The position numbers and the translations under genes are program-made. Below are positions 46,350-57,486 of a stretch of 64,000 bases of DNA, in pieces; position 1 is the first letter of the stretch, and each line of letters starts with the position of its first letter. The stretch comes from Apoda limacodes (Eukaryota > Arthropoda > Insecta > Lepidoptera > Limacodidae), in NCBI GenBank assembly GCA_946406115.1, contig OX291550.1:29426722-29490721 (forward strand). The letters run 5' to 3'. A model generated the notes under the pieces. It searched no databases, had not been told where the DNA came from, and was given only the letters and a program-made list of their open reading frames with translations.

Positions 46350-47665
46350 TTAGGGCTCCGTATCCAAAGGGTACAAAACGGGACCCTATTACTTACACTT
46401 CGCTGTCCGTCCGTCTGTCTATCTGTGACAGTTAGACAGTTGAAATTTTCACAGATAATGTATTTCTGTTGCCGCTATATAAACAAACTAGAGTTTAAGT
46501 ATTTCGCTCGCTGCATCAGCAGCTTGCGTGGTCTCGGTAGTGTTTGGTTCCTGATGAGGAAAAGATTTTGACGATTAGAATACTAACGGGACCTCTTTAA
46601 TCAAACCCACATGCATTATTTTCAATCTCGGAGACTCCTTTTGGCGGAATAATAGGCTTTAATTAAACATCACTATCGAAAAATCGACTCAGTGTCAGCG
46701 ACCTTTGAAACCTCCGGATGCAAAATTTCAGTCGAATCGGGTTACAAATGTTTTCGACCGCCATTTTGAATCCACCATCTTGATTTCTTTTTTCGTTCAG
46801 GCAGTTGCTTTTCGGTGCCCTTAAAAATATTTGTTTGAGCACCTACCTCCTGTAGCAAATCGTTTCTGAGAAAATATAATGTTTTGTATGGGCGGCCATG
46901 TTGTCTCCGCCATTTTGAATATCTGGCAGTTTTCCCATACACAAAAGACCATTTTGAACAAACTCCCCATACATTATTTTCACCCTCGGAAACTCCTTCT
47001 AGGAAAATGATAGGCTTTAATAAATCATCACTTTGGCGGCCATCTTGAAATTTTGGAAAATCAAAAAACCGACTGAATGTTTAGTATCAGCGAGCCCGAA
47101 AATTTTGAATTTTTTCCACCGGTGATCAAAATTGACGAGGGTGAAGTTACACAAAGTACAAAAAGTTTGCCTCGAAATGTCATAGTTTAGGCGGGCTGCA
47201 CATTGACTCCCTGATGAGGAGCAGTTTTCGAAGACCTGGAAGTTTTCCCATACTCACGGGCCCAGTTCGATCACTTTCCCCATACATCACTTTCATCCCC
47301 GGAGGCTCCTTCTGGGAGAACAATTATGTCAATCAGTGAGTGAGTCAGTCAGTCAGTGGGTCTGCAGCTTTATATATTATAATAATAATACTAAAAAACA
47401 GGTTAACATAAATATTTAAGGGGAGTCCCATAAAACAAATGTGATTTTTTTGCTCGTTTTTGCTCGATTTTGATAACGGCAACAGGTAGAGTTTGAAATA
47501 TTAACAGAATATTAAGTTAAATATTCAATTTAAAAGTAAATAATTAAATTATAATTAAACAATTATTTAAGGGGGCTCCCATACAACAAACGTGATTTTT
47601 TTGCCGTTTTTATAGATAATGGTACGAAGCCCTTCGTGCGCGAGTCCGACTCGCACTTCGCCGGT
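46350..47665 (+). repeat. dispersed repeat split by a second repeated insert
   Basis: The outer parts (46350-46495: TTAGGGCTCCGTATCC ... GCCGCTATATAAACAAAC; and 47388-47665: CTAAAAAACAGGTTAAC ... CGACTCGCACTTCGCCGG) together make one copy of the family seen at 15996-16450. The roughly 890-bp insert contains three diverged repeats of a unit with CCCATACATTATTTTCACCC, CTCGGAAACTCCTTCT and GGCGGCCATCTTGAAATTTT. There is no coding capacity. Confidence 0.65.
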
Positions 47666-48318
47666 ATTTTTGAAATTATTTTACATGGCAGTAGTGTCTT
47701 AAATATTTTTAAAATAATTTATTTTTAATGTATGTATGTATATATATCCACGGGTTTTATCCCCGGCAGGTGGATAGACAACCTCATTGTTATACGGTGT
47801 ACAGCTATATTAGAACTACCACTTAGGGCGACAGTAGTTTTAGGACCGACTCCTTTCCTTTCTATTGGTACCTATACTAATCAGATAGACAAACTGATTC
47901 TCGTTTTTTTTACATAAACACCAGCCACCATAAGCTACCCCATAGTATCTTAAAGATATGACCTAGCTTATGATACCCGAGGTGATGTAAAGATTCCAAC
48001 GATACCTAATTACAATAGGCTTACATACAAACATGAACCCTGACAACAATTAACTCCTTTTTTTAGAAGTCAGACAAAAATATATTCAGATTATATTTAC
48101 AAGTTGATCTTTAATAACTAAAATAAATATTTAAAATACATTCTATTGTCGATGTTGAGAGATGTCCGTTATGTTAATATTTTTAGATAACAATTCGCAT
48201 TTTGCACTAAGTTATTTGTGGATTGGCAATAAAATTATTACAATAAAATAAGTCATAAGTCACGAAAACGACGTCAAAACACGCGTTGAAATCTCATTAA
48301 TTAACTAACTAAAAAAAA
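47666..48318. other. 3' flank of the second GH32 gene
   Basis: AT-rich, no gene. This would contain the - strand gene's 3' UTR. I did not find a compelling polyadenylation signal close to the stop. Confidence 0.4.
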
Positions 48319-49785
48319 TTATTCCGGTACACTGCTACTTAAACTGTTAACTTTCATATCAAGTGTCTGAGGACTTAAGTTGGTCACTCTCCAACCTCCA
48401 TTTGGGTACACTCTGCTGCTGAATACCACTTCACCTTCCCCGCAAAACAGCTCTAGGGAACTGGTGTCAAGAAAAATCTTCCAAGAGTAAGATCCTATTG
48501 GATTCCACTTTACTTGTCGTAAATTTTCATTTCTATCAACCTCGACTTTTGTTGTTTCTGGGTCCCACTTAAGTTTAATCTGACCGCCACCACGACGGCC
48601 TTCAATAATTAAATGTATTTTTTTTCCTAAATCACCAGTTATATTTATTTCTGCTGTATTACTGAAATCTACTGTCTGCTGGTGTGCAAATTTTCCAGTA
48701 AAAATAACGTCTTTTCTAAGTGTAGTCAGTGCTTCTACAGGCTTTTGCAAAAGTCGGTTATCACCACTAACACTCACTTCTCTAACGATAGTCATAGTAT
48801 TTATCCATCCATCGTCTTTTTCCGCATAATCTTCCTCCCATTTAGCAAACCACGCAATAAGATATCTACGTCCACCTTTTTCCATAGTCTGCGCAGCGTA
48901 AAAGTCATGTCCAAAATCAATTTCCTGAAAACTCGTTTCCGGTTTAAATTCAAAAGTATTGTAATCAAAGTCACCGATGATGTAGCCAGACTGGTAAGTG
49001 CTTTTGTGTTTGTCACCCTTAGTGTTTACACCTTGTGGTGAAACTATGAGTACATATTTTCCATCTAATTCGAAAAAGTCTGGACATTCCCATACATAGC
49101 CAAAATCTCCATTTGATTCAGCCAAAACTGTTAAAAAGTTCCAACTTTTCATATCTTTGGATCTGTACAGTAACACTCTTCCCCTTTGGTCTAAAGTTTT
49201 GCTGCCGGTGACGACATACCAGTAGTCTCCATACTTCCACACTTTAGGGTCACGAAAATCGGCTACTTTTTCAGGTGTAAGAGACAACACCGGATTCCCT
49301 TTATACTTGTAAAAGTTGACACCGTCGTCGCTGAACGCCAAATACTGAGATTCATTGTAATGTGACTTGCTGATTTGTTTATGTCCGGTATACATCAGGA
49401 TCATGATATTTCCATTCACAACAGCCGTCCCAGAATAACACATTTCTTCTTCAGGAACCAACGCCGTGGGAAGATATTTCCAATTTACTAAGTCAGGACT
49501 TGAAAAGTGTCCCCAATGCATTGGGCCCCATTTTGCTTCAAAAGGGTGAAATTGGTAGAAGATATGGTATTCGCCGTTATAAAATGAGAACCCATTGGGA
49601 TCGTTCATCCATCCAACTGGTGGAGCCAAATGATAATGCAGTCGATATCTTGAATTTATTCGCGGTTTATTTTCTCGTATGTAAGTTTCTATAATCTGTA
49701 TCGTCTTTGAACTTGGTTGATACGGAGTGCAATCAACAGTTACTTTAATAAATGGAAATATTAATAAGATTATTAGCCACGTCAT
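48319..49785 (-). CDS. Suc1: beta-fructofuranosidase, GH32 (Suc1-type), complete
   Basis: An uninterrupted 488-aa frame, a paralogue of the gene at 27555-29024. It has a signal peptide at about residues 1-19, then the GH32 signatures: WMNDPNG 59-65 (nucleophile D62), FRDP 177-180 (D179) and WEC 232-234 (acid/base E233). The C-terminal sandwich again has SLELFCGEGEVVFSSR, and the protein ends SVPE as do both other copies. All catalytic residues are intact, so activity on sucrose is expected. It is intronless. The start is supported by the signal peptide and a TATA-like box 52 bp upstream. The gene lies inverted relative to the first copy and in the same direction as the partial copy at the right edge. 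It is flanked by repeats at 46.4-47.7 kb and LINE fragments at 50.4-51.1 kb. Confidence 0.95.
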   Translation of the reverse strand: MTWLIILLIFPFIKVTVDCTPYQPSSKTIQIIETYIRENKPRINSRYRLHYHLAPPVGWMNDPNGFSFYNGEYHIFYQFHPFEAKWGPMHWGHFSSPDLVNWKYLPTALVPEEEMCYSGTAVVNGNIMILMYTGHKQISKSHYNESQYLAFSDDGVNFYKYKGNPVLSLTPEKVADFRDPKVWKYGDYWYVVTGSKTLDQRGRVLLYRSKDMKSWNFLTVLAESNGDFGYVWECPDFFELDGKYVLIVSPQGVNTKGDKHKSTYQSGYIIGDFDYNTFEFKPETSFQEIDFGHDFYAAQTMEKGGRRYLIAWFAKWEEDYAEKDDGWINTMTIVREVSVSGDNRLLQKPVEALTTLRKDVIFTGKFAHQQTVDFSNTAEINITGDLGKKIHLIIEGRRGGGQIKLKWDPETTKVEVDRNENLRQVKWNPIGSYSWKIFLDTSSLELFCGEGEVVFSSRVYPNGGWRVTNLSPQTLDMKVNSLSSSVPE

Positions 49786-49836
49786 TTCTGGTTAAAGTCA
49801 CTCTGCGTTTTATGAGAGCTACTAGAGTTCACACGA

Positions 49837-49845
49837 CTTTATATG
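49837..49845 (-). promoter_or_regulatory. TATA-like box of the second GH32 gene
   Basis: CATATAAAG read on -, 52 bp upstream of the ATG; it would place transcription start near 49810. It is predicted from sequence and spacing only. Confidence 0.45.
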
Positions 49846-50445
49846 ACAATATCTAGTCCAGCAATGTAATTCAACAAAATGTTAAATTCAAGTAAGATTT
49901 TGGTCAGTGTGTCACCATCGATATGCACGTCGCTCAAACGCGTTGTTACATGGCTTGCGTTGGACACAAATATTGATTTAGTGTTATGCGATAAGTGACT
50001 CCAATCAACATGTTAAGTGAGTTTCTAGATAAGAATTGCGGAGGTGTGGTCATGCTATGTGCAAATGTACCGTAAGTCCGTAAACCATAGAGCTTAGAAT
50101 TTCCGGTACTGTTTTTCTATAGATATAAAAGAGTAGACTGACTGACACTGATATATCAACGCACAGTTCAGACTGGGTCTAGACTTGAAATTTTGCATAA
50201 TAGTTTCTGTTATAACGTAGGCGTGCATTAAAAAAGGATTTTGCAAAAATCATCCCCGAAGAGGGTAAAATAGGAGTTGGAAGTTTGTGTAGAAATCCTT
50301 CATTTTTGAAGCTGATTGCATTAAACTCGGTATTTAGCCTTGTAAGTTGAAAATAAAGATTGACATGTTTTACCGTTTTTGAAAAATCATTCTGTAAAGA
50401 GCAAAGATGAACATTTTAATGAATGAATGACAACTCCGATATTTT

Positions 50446-50800
50446 TGTGCAAAGTCTCTCCTCAGACTTAAGGGTTCGATATGGCAAGTGCGTTTGGGGT
50501 CGTCGAGAATTCTCACAGCCCATCGTTGAACCGAGTCAAAAAGAATAAGCTGGAATCGGGATGCACCCGCCCAGAGATGGCAGCAGTACTCCATATGGGG
50601 CCGAACTTCCGACTTGTAAAGTTGCAACCTCAGCCTCGACGTGAAGCACTGCCTCGCTCTGTTGCGTACACCTAGTTTTTTGGACGCCATAGCCTCACCT
50701 TGTCTTACAAATGATCTCGGAACTTAACATCGCTGAAGATGTCAACACCAAAGATCCCAATACTTTTGGAAATGGAGATGGGAGTGTTCTGGTTTTGTCT
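50446..50800 (-). mobile_element. jockey-like LINE fragment E1
   Basis: This matches ORF2 of the LINE family after the YADD block: KSEVRPHMEYCCHLWAGA and EPLSLRRDF are readable at 50450-50690, and the upstream piece continues to about 50800. It is truncated at both ends. Confidence 0.8.
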
Positions 50801-50897
50801 GCTTTTAGTGTGGGTTGAGCAACCGTTGATATAATTCAATTTCTTTTCTTCGTTTTGCCAATTTTTTTGCTAAGCGCTCGTTATAGCATAATGTGTA

Positions 50898-51090
50898 GAC
50901 TTGCAACACCAAGGATATTAGGTACTAGCGCGTTGCTGACCCTTTAAACATGTCATCATTCCCTTCTTGAAGAAATCCATACTGCAGCCCGAAGGGAAAA
51001 CCTCGGCAAGAAGCTCATTCCACAATCTAAGAGTTCGCGAGAGGTAGCACCTCTGAAATCGCACAGTGCTTTTCAGGTTCTAAGGTGTGC
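50898..51090 (-). mobile_element. jockey-like LINE fragment E2, 3' part out of order
   Basis: This matches the last ~190 bp of ORF2 (CTCATTCCACAATCTAAGAG and CTTGCAACACCAAGG words as in copy D), but on the - strand it lies upstream of E1, whereas in an intact element it would be downstream. It is therefore a separate insertion or a rearranged copy. Confidence 0.75.
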
Positions 51091-51865
51091 GGATCTTTTC
51101 CATCCGGTATTTCTAAACACCTTCATGTCTCTTTCCTGCTTGTCATACACAGGGGAAACAGGTTGTTCGTCGAATTGTTCGTCGAATCAATCGGTATAGT
51201 ATGATTTAAATAGAATATAATATACTACGTGATGCAAAATATTTACTTGAAGTGACATTTGTTTCATGTTATGTGACTTATAGGGTGTATTCGTTTTTAG
51301 ATTAAAATTCCCACGATTGATACTTCTTACACTTTTGATAACGCCAGTTTTGCCACCGACACCTATCGTTCGTGTAGCTTATTGAAACGTTACTAACTAA
51401 ATTTTTGATTGCAAAATTTGCAAAACGAACGTTACATCGCTACGATTAAACACACGCACATTACCACAAACAATGAATGTGTATAGGCAGTCAAAAACCC
51501 CTCCTCCAGACATGGGTCTAAAGTTTCATTTTTTGGTGGCAAAAGTAACAAAAATAACAAAAATATCGTGAACGAAAGCATGAAGGATTTTTACAGATGA
51601 TTCTAATATTTTGATATTTCTGACACCAAAATAATGATTCTGCATCCCAAAACGAACGCGCCCGTAGTCCACTATCTCTCCAAATTGAGAACACTTGACG
51701 TCAGTGGGCGCGGCACCGGTCGACGTGCGAGATGTTTGTGACGTGCCGCGGGGGCCGGTCTCTGCTATATGCCGTTATTTAATTTAAAGCAAAGTTTTTT
51801 ATTTCAAGATTTAGTTAATCTTCAAATCATACCTACTTTTTTTGCTGCGCTTTGTGTTGCACAAT

Positions 51866-52180
51866 TATCTACTAGCTATTGCCTGTGGCTCCACCCACGC
51901 TTAGTTCGGTTATCCACGTGGGATTATTACAGCAGCCAGCGTATCCGCCCGCCCTAAACTCCCTAAAAATTATAGTTATTGGCGTGGGATTTCTACGTCA
52001 ACTTTTTAATTATAGTAAAACAACCAATTTATACTTGAAGTTTTAAAGTAGTCTATATCGTTCCCCAAGGTTCAACTTGCCAAATTTTATCCAAATCGGT
52101 TTAGCGGTTTAGACATAAAAAGGTAACAGGCTGACAGACAGACACTTTTGCGATTATAATATTATTTATGGATTAGTACG
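51866..52180 (-). repeat. interspersed repeat, ATACTAATATTATAAATGCG type, copy 3
   Basis: On the - strand it starts near AATAATATTATAATCGCAAA, includes CTGTCTGTCAGCCTGTTACC, AAACCGCTAAACCGATTTGG and ends GGCAATAGCTAGTAG. The CTAG end fits Helitron-like short elements of Lepidoptera. Confidence 0.6.
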
Positions 52181-52312
52181 GATTCTAAAGTGTTGTTATA
52201 AAAGGCAACAGGAGGTCAATGACATCAAGGAAACATAGCTTGCTTGTAGCGCAATTTATGTTTTAAATAAATATTAGCGCTTTATATGATTGACATAATC
52301 ACTTTTCCCCTC

Positions 52313-54484
52313 TTTTTTTTTTTTTTTTATACCACTAAGGTGGTATTTAGGTTCTAAAGTGTGAGAATGAATTCACTGCCGATGGCGAGCGGTGCGATGG
52401 TAGAAAGTAGCCGTGGGCATCATTTCGAACAATTCCTCAGAACACAACCCATTGTACAAGCGGTAGAACACACACAGTGAGGCAAAGTCTCGCCTCAGAC
52501 TTAAGGGCTCGATACCGCAAGTGAGTTTGGAATTGTCGACAATTCTCACAGCCCTTCGTTGAACCGAGACAAAAGGGCCAAGCTGGTATCCGGGTGCACC
52601 TGCCCAGAGATGGCAGCAGTACTCTATATGGGGCCGAACTTCTGACTTGTAAAGTTGCAACCTTTGCCCCGACGTTACTGCTTCGCTCTGTTGAGTAAGT
52701 AAGTTGACCAAGTTTTTTAGACGCCAGCTTCACCTTATCTTGTAAATGATCTCGGAACTGAACATCGCTGGAGATGTCGACACCAAGGATCCCAATGGTC
52801 TTGGAGATGGAGAGCTCCCTTCTCTCTCGGATGTTCTGGAATTGTGGGACTACAGTCAATGGAGTTTTCTTAGCGGTGAACGCGCACACTTGTGTCTTTG
52901 TAGGGTTGAATCGGACCAAGTTTACCCATCCCCAGTCAGAGACCTGGGACAGTGTGGTCTCGATTTGAGACTCAAGTTCTCCGCGGTTTTCCTCCACAAC
53001 GGAACGAGGGATGTTTGCACGACCCGTGTAAAATGCGTCTCCAGTACTGTCATCTGCATAGCAATGTATGTTGTTGATGTCCAACATGTCATTGATATGC
53101 AGTAGAAACAGCGTAGGAGACAGCACAGAGCCTTGCGGGACACCAGCATTAATGTCCATGCTATCAGAGCAACTACCGTCAACTACGGTTCGTATGCGTC
53201 TGCCGGTCGAAAAGCTAGCCACCCATTTGCACAAACCCTCGGGCACTCCGTAAAATGGCAACTTCGATAGAAGACCCCGGTGCTAGACCCGATCGAACGC
53301 CTTCGCTATGTCCAGGCTACATGCCAATGCCTCCCCCTGACTCTCAATGGCTAGTGCCAATCGGTGTGTGAGATACACTAGAAGGTCACCAGTCGAGCGA
53401 CCGTGGCGAAAGCCATATTGACGGTCACTGACCAGATCGTGTACTTCTAGGTATCTTAGAAGCTGTGTGTTGATCACACGCTTGATCACCTTAGAGAGAT
53501 GAGAGGTAATAGCGATAGGCCTGTAATTCGATGGATCTGATCTATCGCCCTTTTTGGGCACAGGGTGCACATTTGCAGTCTTCCATGAAGACGGACATTG
53601 CCTAGTGTGGTAGGAAAGCGCGAATAGGCGCGTGAGTACAGGACATAACTCAGGAGCACACTGCTTAAGCACCACTGCTGGTAAACCGTCTTGCCCACTC
53701 GACTTATGAACGTCTAGAGAAAGCAACGCCCGCCTGACCTCCCGCTGCGTTATGGAGATTCATGTTCGAGTTCGAGGCAAAGAGACTGCCCAGTAGATCG
53801 GCTTTCTCTTTAGCACTAGGGGCCAAGTCACCATCGGTCTTTCGCAGTGGTGGTAACGACGACTGGCAAAAGTTCCCTTCGGCAGCTACCAGAAAGCACG
53901 ACTCCCAGAAGGATAGCTCGCAAGTCACCCACCTATTTTGCCGATGAATTGGAATCATGCTCTGGCAGTTGCTTTCTTACTGAACCTCGAGGCAGCATTT
54001 AATTTGCGTTTTAACTCAGAAATATTCGGATCCTTATTATAACGAGCCGTGGTCCAAGCCTCATATGCATTTTGCTTAAGAATTTTAGCTTTTCTGCAAG
54101 ACATATTAAACCATGGTCGTTTTTTGACGCCGGCAGCTACTCGCGGGTTACGAATATAGCATTTCATACCAGCAAGGATTGTCTCAGTGACTGCGGCTGC
54201 GGAGACGTCAGGATCTTCTGAGTTAAAGCAGATCTGCCTCCACGGGTACGATGCATAAAATTCTCGCAATCCATCCCAGTTTGCCGACTTATAGTGCCAC
54301 ACACGACGCCAATTAATTGGCCCAGAAGGATCGGGTTGTGTGCATGACACTTGAGTCCGAACGAGACAGTGGTCCGAGGAGCCAAGAGGCGCATCCACTG
54401 AGACGGAGTATCTGTCCGGACGAGTAGTAAGCAGAAGGTCCAGTAAGGAGCTCGTATGTTCCTCTATATCTGGTATTCTCTAAA
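52313..54484 (-). mobile_element. jockey-like LINE copy F
   Basis: The - strand insertion has its A tail at 52313-52328. About 220 bp of the 3' region present in copy D (35830-36045) is deleted just inside the GGTGG terminal motif. ORF2 is recognisable across most of its length but broken: endonuclease C-terminal part and linker (APLGSSDHCLVRTQVS at 53955-54398), SSGQDGL with NYRPIAI (53283-53726), then GVPQGS and YADD (52437-53261), and the C-terminal part in another frame (52373-52711). A small insertion near 52812-52830 and several frameshifts inactivate it. It is 5'-truncated within the endonuclease at about 54484. Confidence 0.9.
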
Positions 54485-54727
54485 GGTACTACTTGTTTGG
54501 TGTTGCCATATTTATATTTCAAGTAACAATTATTTCTATAAAATCAATACAACAAAAACATGTTCCATAAAACAGCGATTAGAACGCGTTGGGCCAACCT
54601 GCCAAGTATCAGTGAGTAAACAAACAAGAATCTTGTATCCAATCAATTGATTAATAGTTATTTGTTATGCAAGGCTGGAAAGTTGCGTTTTGGTCTGAGT
54701 GCCTATATTGAATACCGAGCAAGCGAA

Positions 54728-54958
54728 GGATTCAAAAATTGAATTGCGAGGGATTCTATGGCACGAAAACAAAAAAAAAATCCACCCCTACAAAACACAC
54801 AATTTTAATTATTAGTACATTGTTCACCAAAATACAATAGTACATTGTTCAAAAATTGAATCCTGAGCAAAGCGAGGGATTCTATGGCACGAAAACAAAA
54901 AAAATCCACCCGTGCAAAACACACAATTTTAATTAATAGTACATTGTTCACCAAAGGG
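54728..54958. repeat. direct tandem duplication, 126-bp period
   Basis: GCGAGGGATTCTATGGCACG appears at about 54746 and 54872, each time followed by a poly(A)-rich tract, TCCACCC, CAAAACACACAATTTTAATT and AGTACATTGTTCACCAAA. There are two units. Confidence 0.85.
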
Positions 54959-55440
54959 TGAAAGTGACTGATTACCGACGAGGGGGTAGTTTGAGGCCCG
55001 AAGCGGAGCTGAGGGCCCTAAAATCACACGAGGTGGGAATCGTCTTTCATCCCGAGTCATCAGAGAGATACATAGTGCTTTACACTACAAATGCGAGGAT
55101 AATAAAATATAATTAATTAAAGTTTTAATTTACTTAACAAATATTAATTCACTTTTATAAACATAGATGGCGCTGTACCGAATAATTACAAGCTATGGTT
55201 ATGCTTTCTGTTGTTTATAAATAGTGAGTTATTCTTTTGAAAGTGAAATTGGTTCGCTTTTATAATCACAGATGGCACTGTATCAAATAAAAAGAAGCTA
55301 TTTAATTGTTTCGTCAGCTTTTAAATAGAAAGTGCTTTTTAATTTTAACTTTCTTCCCTCTAAACGGGCAACAAAGTAGTAATCTCTGCAAACACGTACT
55401 TTCAACCCTATTTTTGACTATGCATGAAGGTTCTTTCAGC
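54959..55440. other. intergenic DNA with a weak duplication
   Basis: No gene. Two related stretches, near 55150-55215 (ATAGATGGCGCTGTACCGAATAA) and 55255-55330 (ACAGATGGCACTGTATCAAATAA), suggest an old tandem duplication. Confidence 0.4.
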
Positions 55441-55448
55441 GCATGAGT
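55441..55448. repeat. target-site duplication, left (hAT)
   Basis: GCATGAGT, repeated at 56368-56375 on the other side of the element. Confidence 0.9.
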
Positions 55449-56367
55449 TAGTGTACGTTAAACATCGATAGTTTGACAATTCGATAACCAGCGATATTTT
55501 GCAAAAACATATCAATAGTTATGCAGATGGTAAATAAAAAGTATCGTATTCTATTATAGGTTTAATTTAATTGAATAGAACAGAGAGAAGAAAGCTTAAG
55601 ACTTTACATGACAATTTTAAACAAAAATAGAATCATTTTGATTAATGAATAGATAGAGATTCATTACTCCGTTTGTTTTTAAGTCTAGTTATACGTTCTG
55701 TAATAATCTGACTAGCATTTAAAATATTCTTTTAGATGGTAAAGATGTAGCTCAGATACGAAGGAAAAATTGACAAGTATGTAATGGTACAGAAGAAAAC
55801 ACATCATTATCTTTCCATTTCAGATGATCTATTAAATAAGTCGTATTTCCGCTTAATTTAAACTCCCTTTTACACAACAAACACTTGGCAAACTTCTGTT
55901 TTATCTTTGTGAAATAAGTCCAAACACGCGATTTACTCATATTTCATCGTAACAAAATCATTAAAGGGGCGTTTTGTTGACAAGCATTATACGCATTGAA
56001 TGCGGTCAATGCTCTCTATGCGCACATTCGATCGTTCTGTTGACCAAAAATGAATGCGCTGACATGGCTGCACATGTACGGGTGGTAGAGCAGTCAAATA
56101 GTGAACAGCCATATTGTTTGTTTACATTTGGTGAACAGAACGATTTCAATGCCTATGCGATGTCATAGCTCTCAATGTCATCAATAGGCGAAATGACAAA
56201 TCGGAATAAGAACTTTGAAGTACGTAAAATTTAGCACGACTAGTGTTGACAAGTAACAAATATTTATTAATATTCCGGTAATCGATTGTTTAAAAAATAT
56301 ATCGATAATATTGATAGTCGTTTACTATCGATAATATTGATAGACTATCGATGTTTAACGTACACTA
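55449..56367 (-). mobile_element. hAT-type element with perfect TIRs, internally deleted
   Basis: A 919-bp element has perfect terminal inverted repeats of at least 23 bp starting TAGTGTACGTTAAACATCGA, flanked by a perfect 8-bp duplication (GCATGAGT), the diagnostic size for hAT insertions. Inside, on the - strand, only the N-terminal BED zinc-finger piece of a transposase remains. Extra copies of ATCGATAATATTGATAG near the right end (56300-56345) form subterminal repeats. It is non-autonomous, though its intact ends could in principle be recognised by a related transposase elsewhere in the genome. Confidence 0.9.
55752..55940 (-). CDS. BED zinc-finger remnant of a hAT transposase
   Basis: A 62-codon - strand frame starts MSKSRVWTYFTKIKQKFAKC with the second cysteine in LLCKREF; the region TTYLIDHLKWK holds the first histidine. 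The second zinc-ligand histidine expected shortly after is replaced (KWKDND), so the finger is probably damaged. After about residue 44 the sequence no longer resembles the domain. It lies inside the TIR-bounded element at 55449-56367. It is a fragment, and expression is doubtful. Confidence 0.55.
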   Translation of the reverse strand: MSKSRVWTYFTKIKQKFAKCLLCKREFKLSGNTTYLIDHLKWKDNDVFSSVPLHTCQFFLRI

Positions 56368-56375
56368 GCATGAGT
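56368..56375. repeat. target-site duplication, right (hAT)
   Basis: GCATGAGT, identical to 55441-55448. Confidence 0.9.
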
Positions 56376-56693
56376 AGTGTAAGAGCTTTTATTTAACTTG
56401 CAATGTATGTTTGTTCAGGTGGAATCTTGCTACTCAATTTTGAAGCAGATATCTTCAACCAATGTAGCTGAAATTTTGTATACACGTTTAGTTTAGATGA
56501 CCATACACGATAAGCTATGTCACGTCATTCTAAATCCAATATGGCGGACCATCCAAGATGGAGGAAAAGCTATTTTTAATGCATTTATACAATATGGGTA
56601 TCAAATAAAAGAGCTTGTTGAGAGTAATTAAAAAGAAAAATTCTAACATACTGTAAATAATATGGCGGTTTTTTGAAGTTTTTTATGCTTTCT

Positions 56694-56772
56694 TGCCTTT
56701 TTATTATCAGCGAACCCTTTCATTTAATAGTATGGGTATTAAATGAAAGGGTTCGCTGATAATAAAAAGGCA
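56694..56772. repeat. perfect hairpin, 36-bp arms, 7-nt loop
   Basis: The left arm 56694-56729 and right arm 56737-56772 are exact reverse complements over 36 bp, around the loop GTATGGG. The arms start TGCCTTTTTATTATCAGCGA. It lies in a repeat related to 3866-3910 (GGTATCAAATAAAAGAGCTT just upstream). Confidence 0.95.
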
Positions 56773-57486
56773 GGTTAAAATATTTTATTGCACAAATCGT
56801 CATTTTTTTTTATTGCGTGGCAGCAAAGTTCGCGTTGACGTACAGATTGGGGTGATGTTGACGGCAAGTACCTGAAAAGTCAGGTACTCGGATTGGCTCG
56901 TTTCGTGTGCCTGAACGAACACGTAATCTAGACGTATAAATCATCTTTGATTGATATCATGATAATAACAGGTGCGTTTTGTTGACTACTTCAATGCGTT
57001 TAATATTATAATCCTGCCAAGTTAAAAAGACGTAAAACACAGTACAAAATCTTGGTTCATTCTCTTTGGTAGGATTACCGCATTATGTACATTATATCGG
57101 TCAACAAAACGCCACTATCATTATAAGTCTCTGAAATAGGTTGAGCGCTTTTTGAGTGTCTGCATGTAGTCAACAAATTGCACGCTCAGAGGTACTTACC
57201 TATTCTTAGGAATTTTACGGCACTGGTGAAGTACTCATGTTTTTTTAATTATTAACTTTATTTAAAACTTTATTTAGTAAAAGTAGTATTTTAAAGTAAA
57301 AAACCAAAATGATGTACCCACCATATAATTCCAAATAAATCTCGTTTTTCTTTCTCTTTTTTTTCTTAAGGAGCGTGCCGAATATAACAGAGGCCGCACA
57401 GTAAGTACTAGCTCAAACAAGCCGCCCGAATAATTAAAGCGGGGCATAGCGAGTATTTGCTCGAATGAGCAGCCTGAACTGGGGAT
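56773..57486. other. intergenic DNA, no gene recognised
   Basis: AT-rich; the - frame 57274-57531 overlaps the LINE 5' UTR and does not resemble a protein. Confidence 0.5.
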
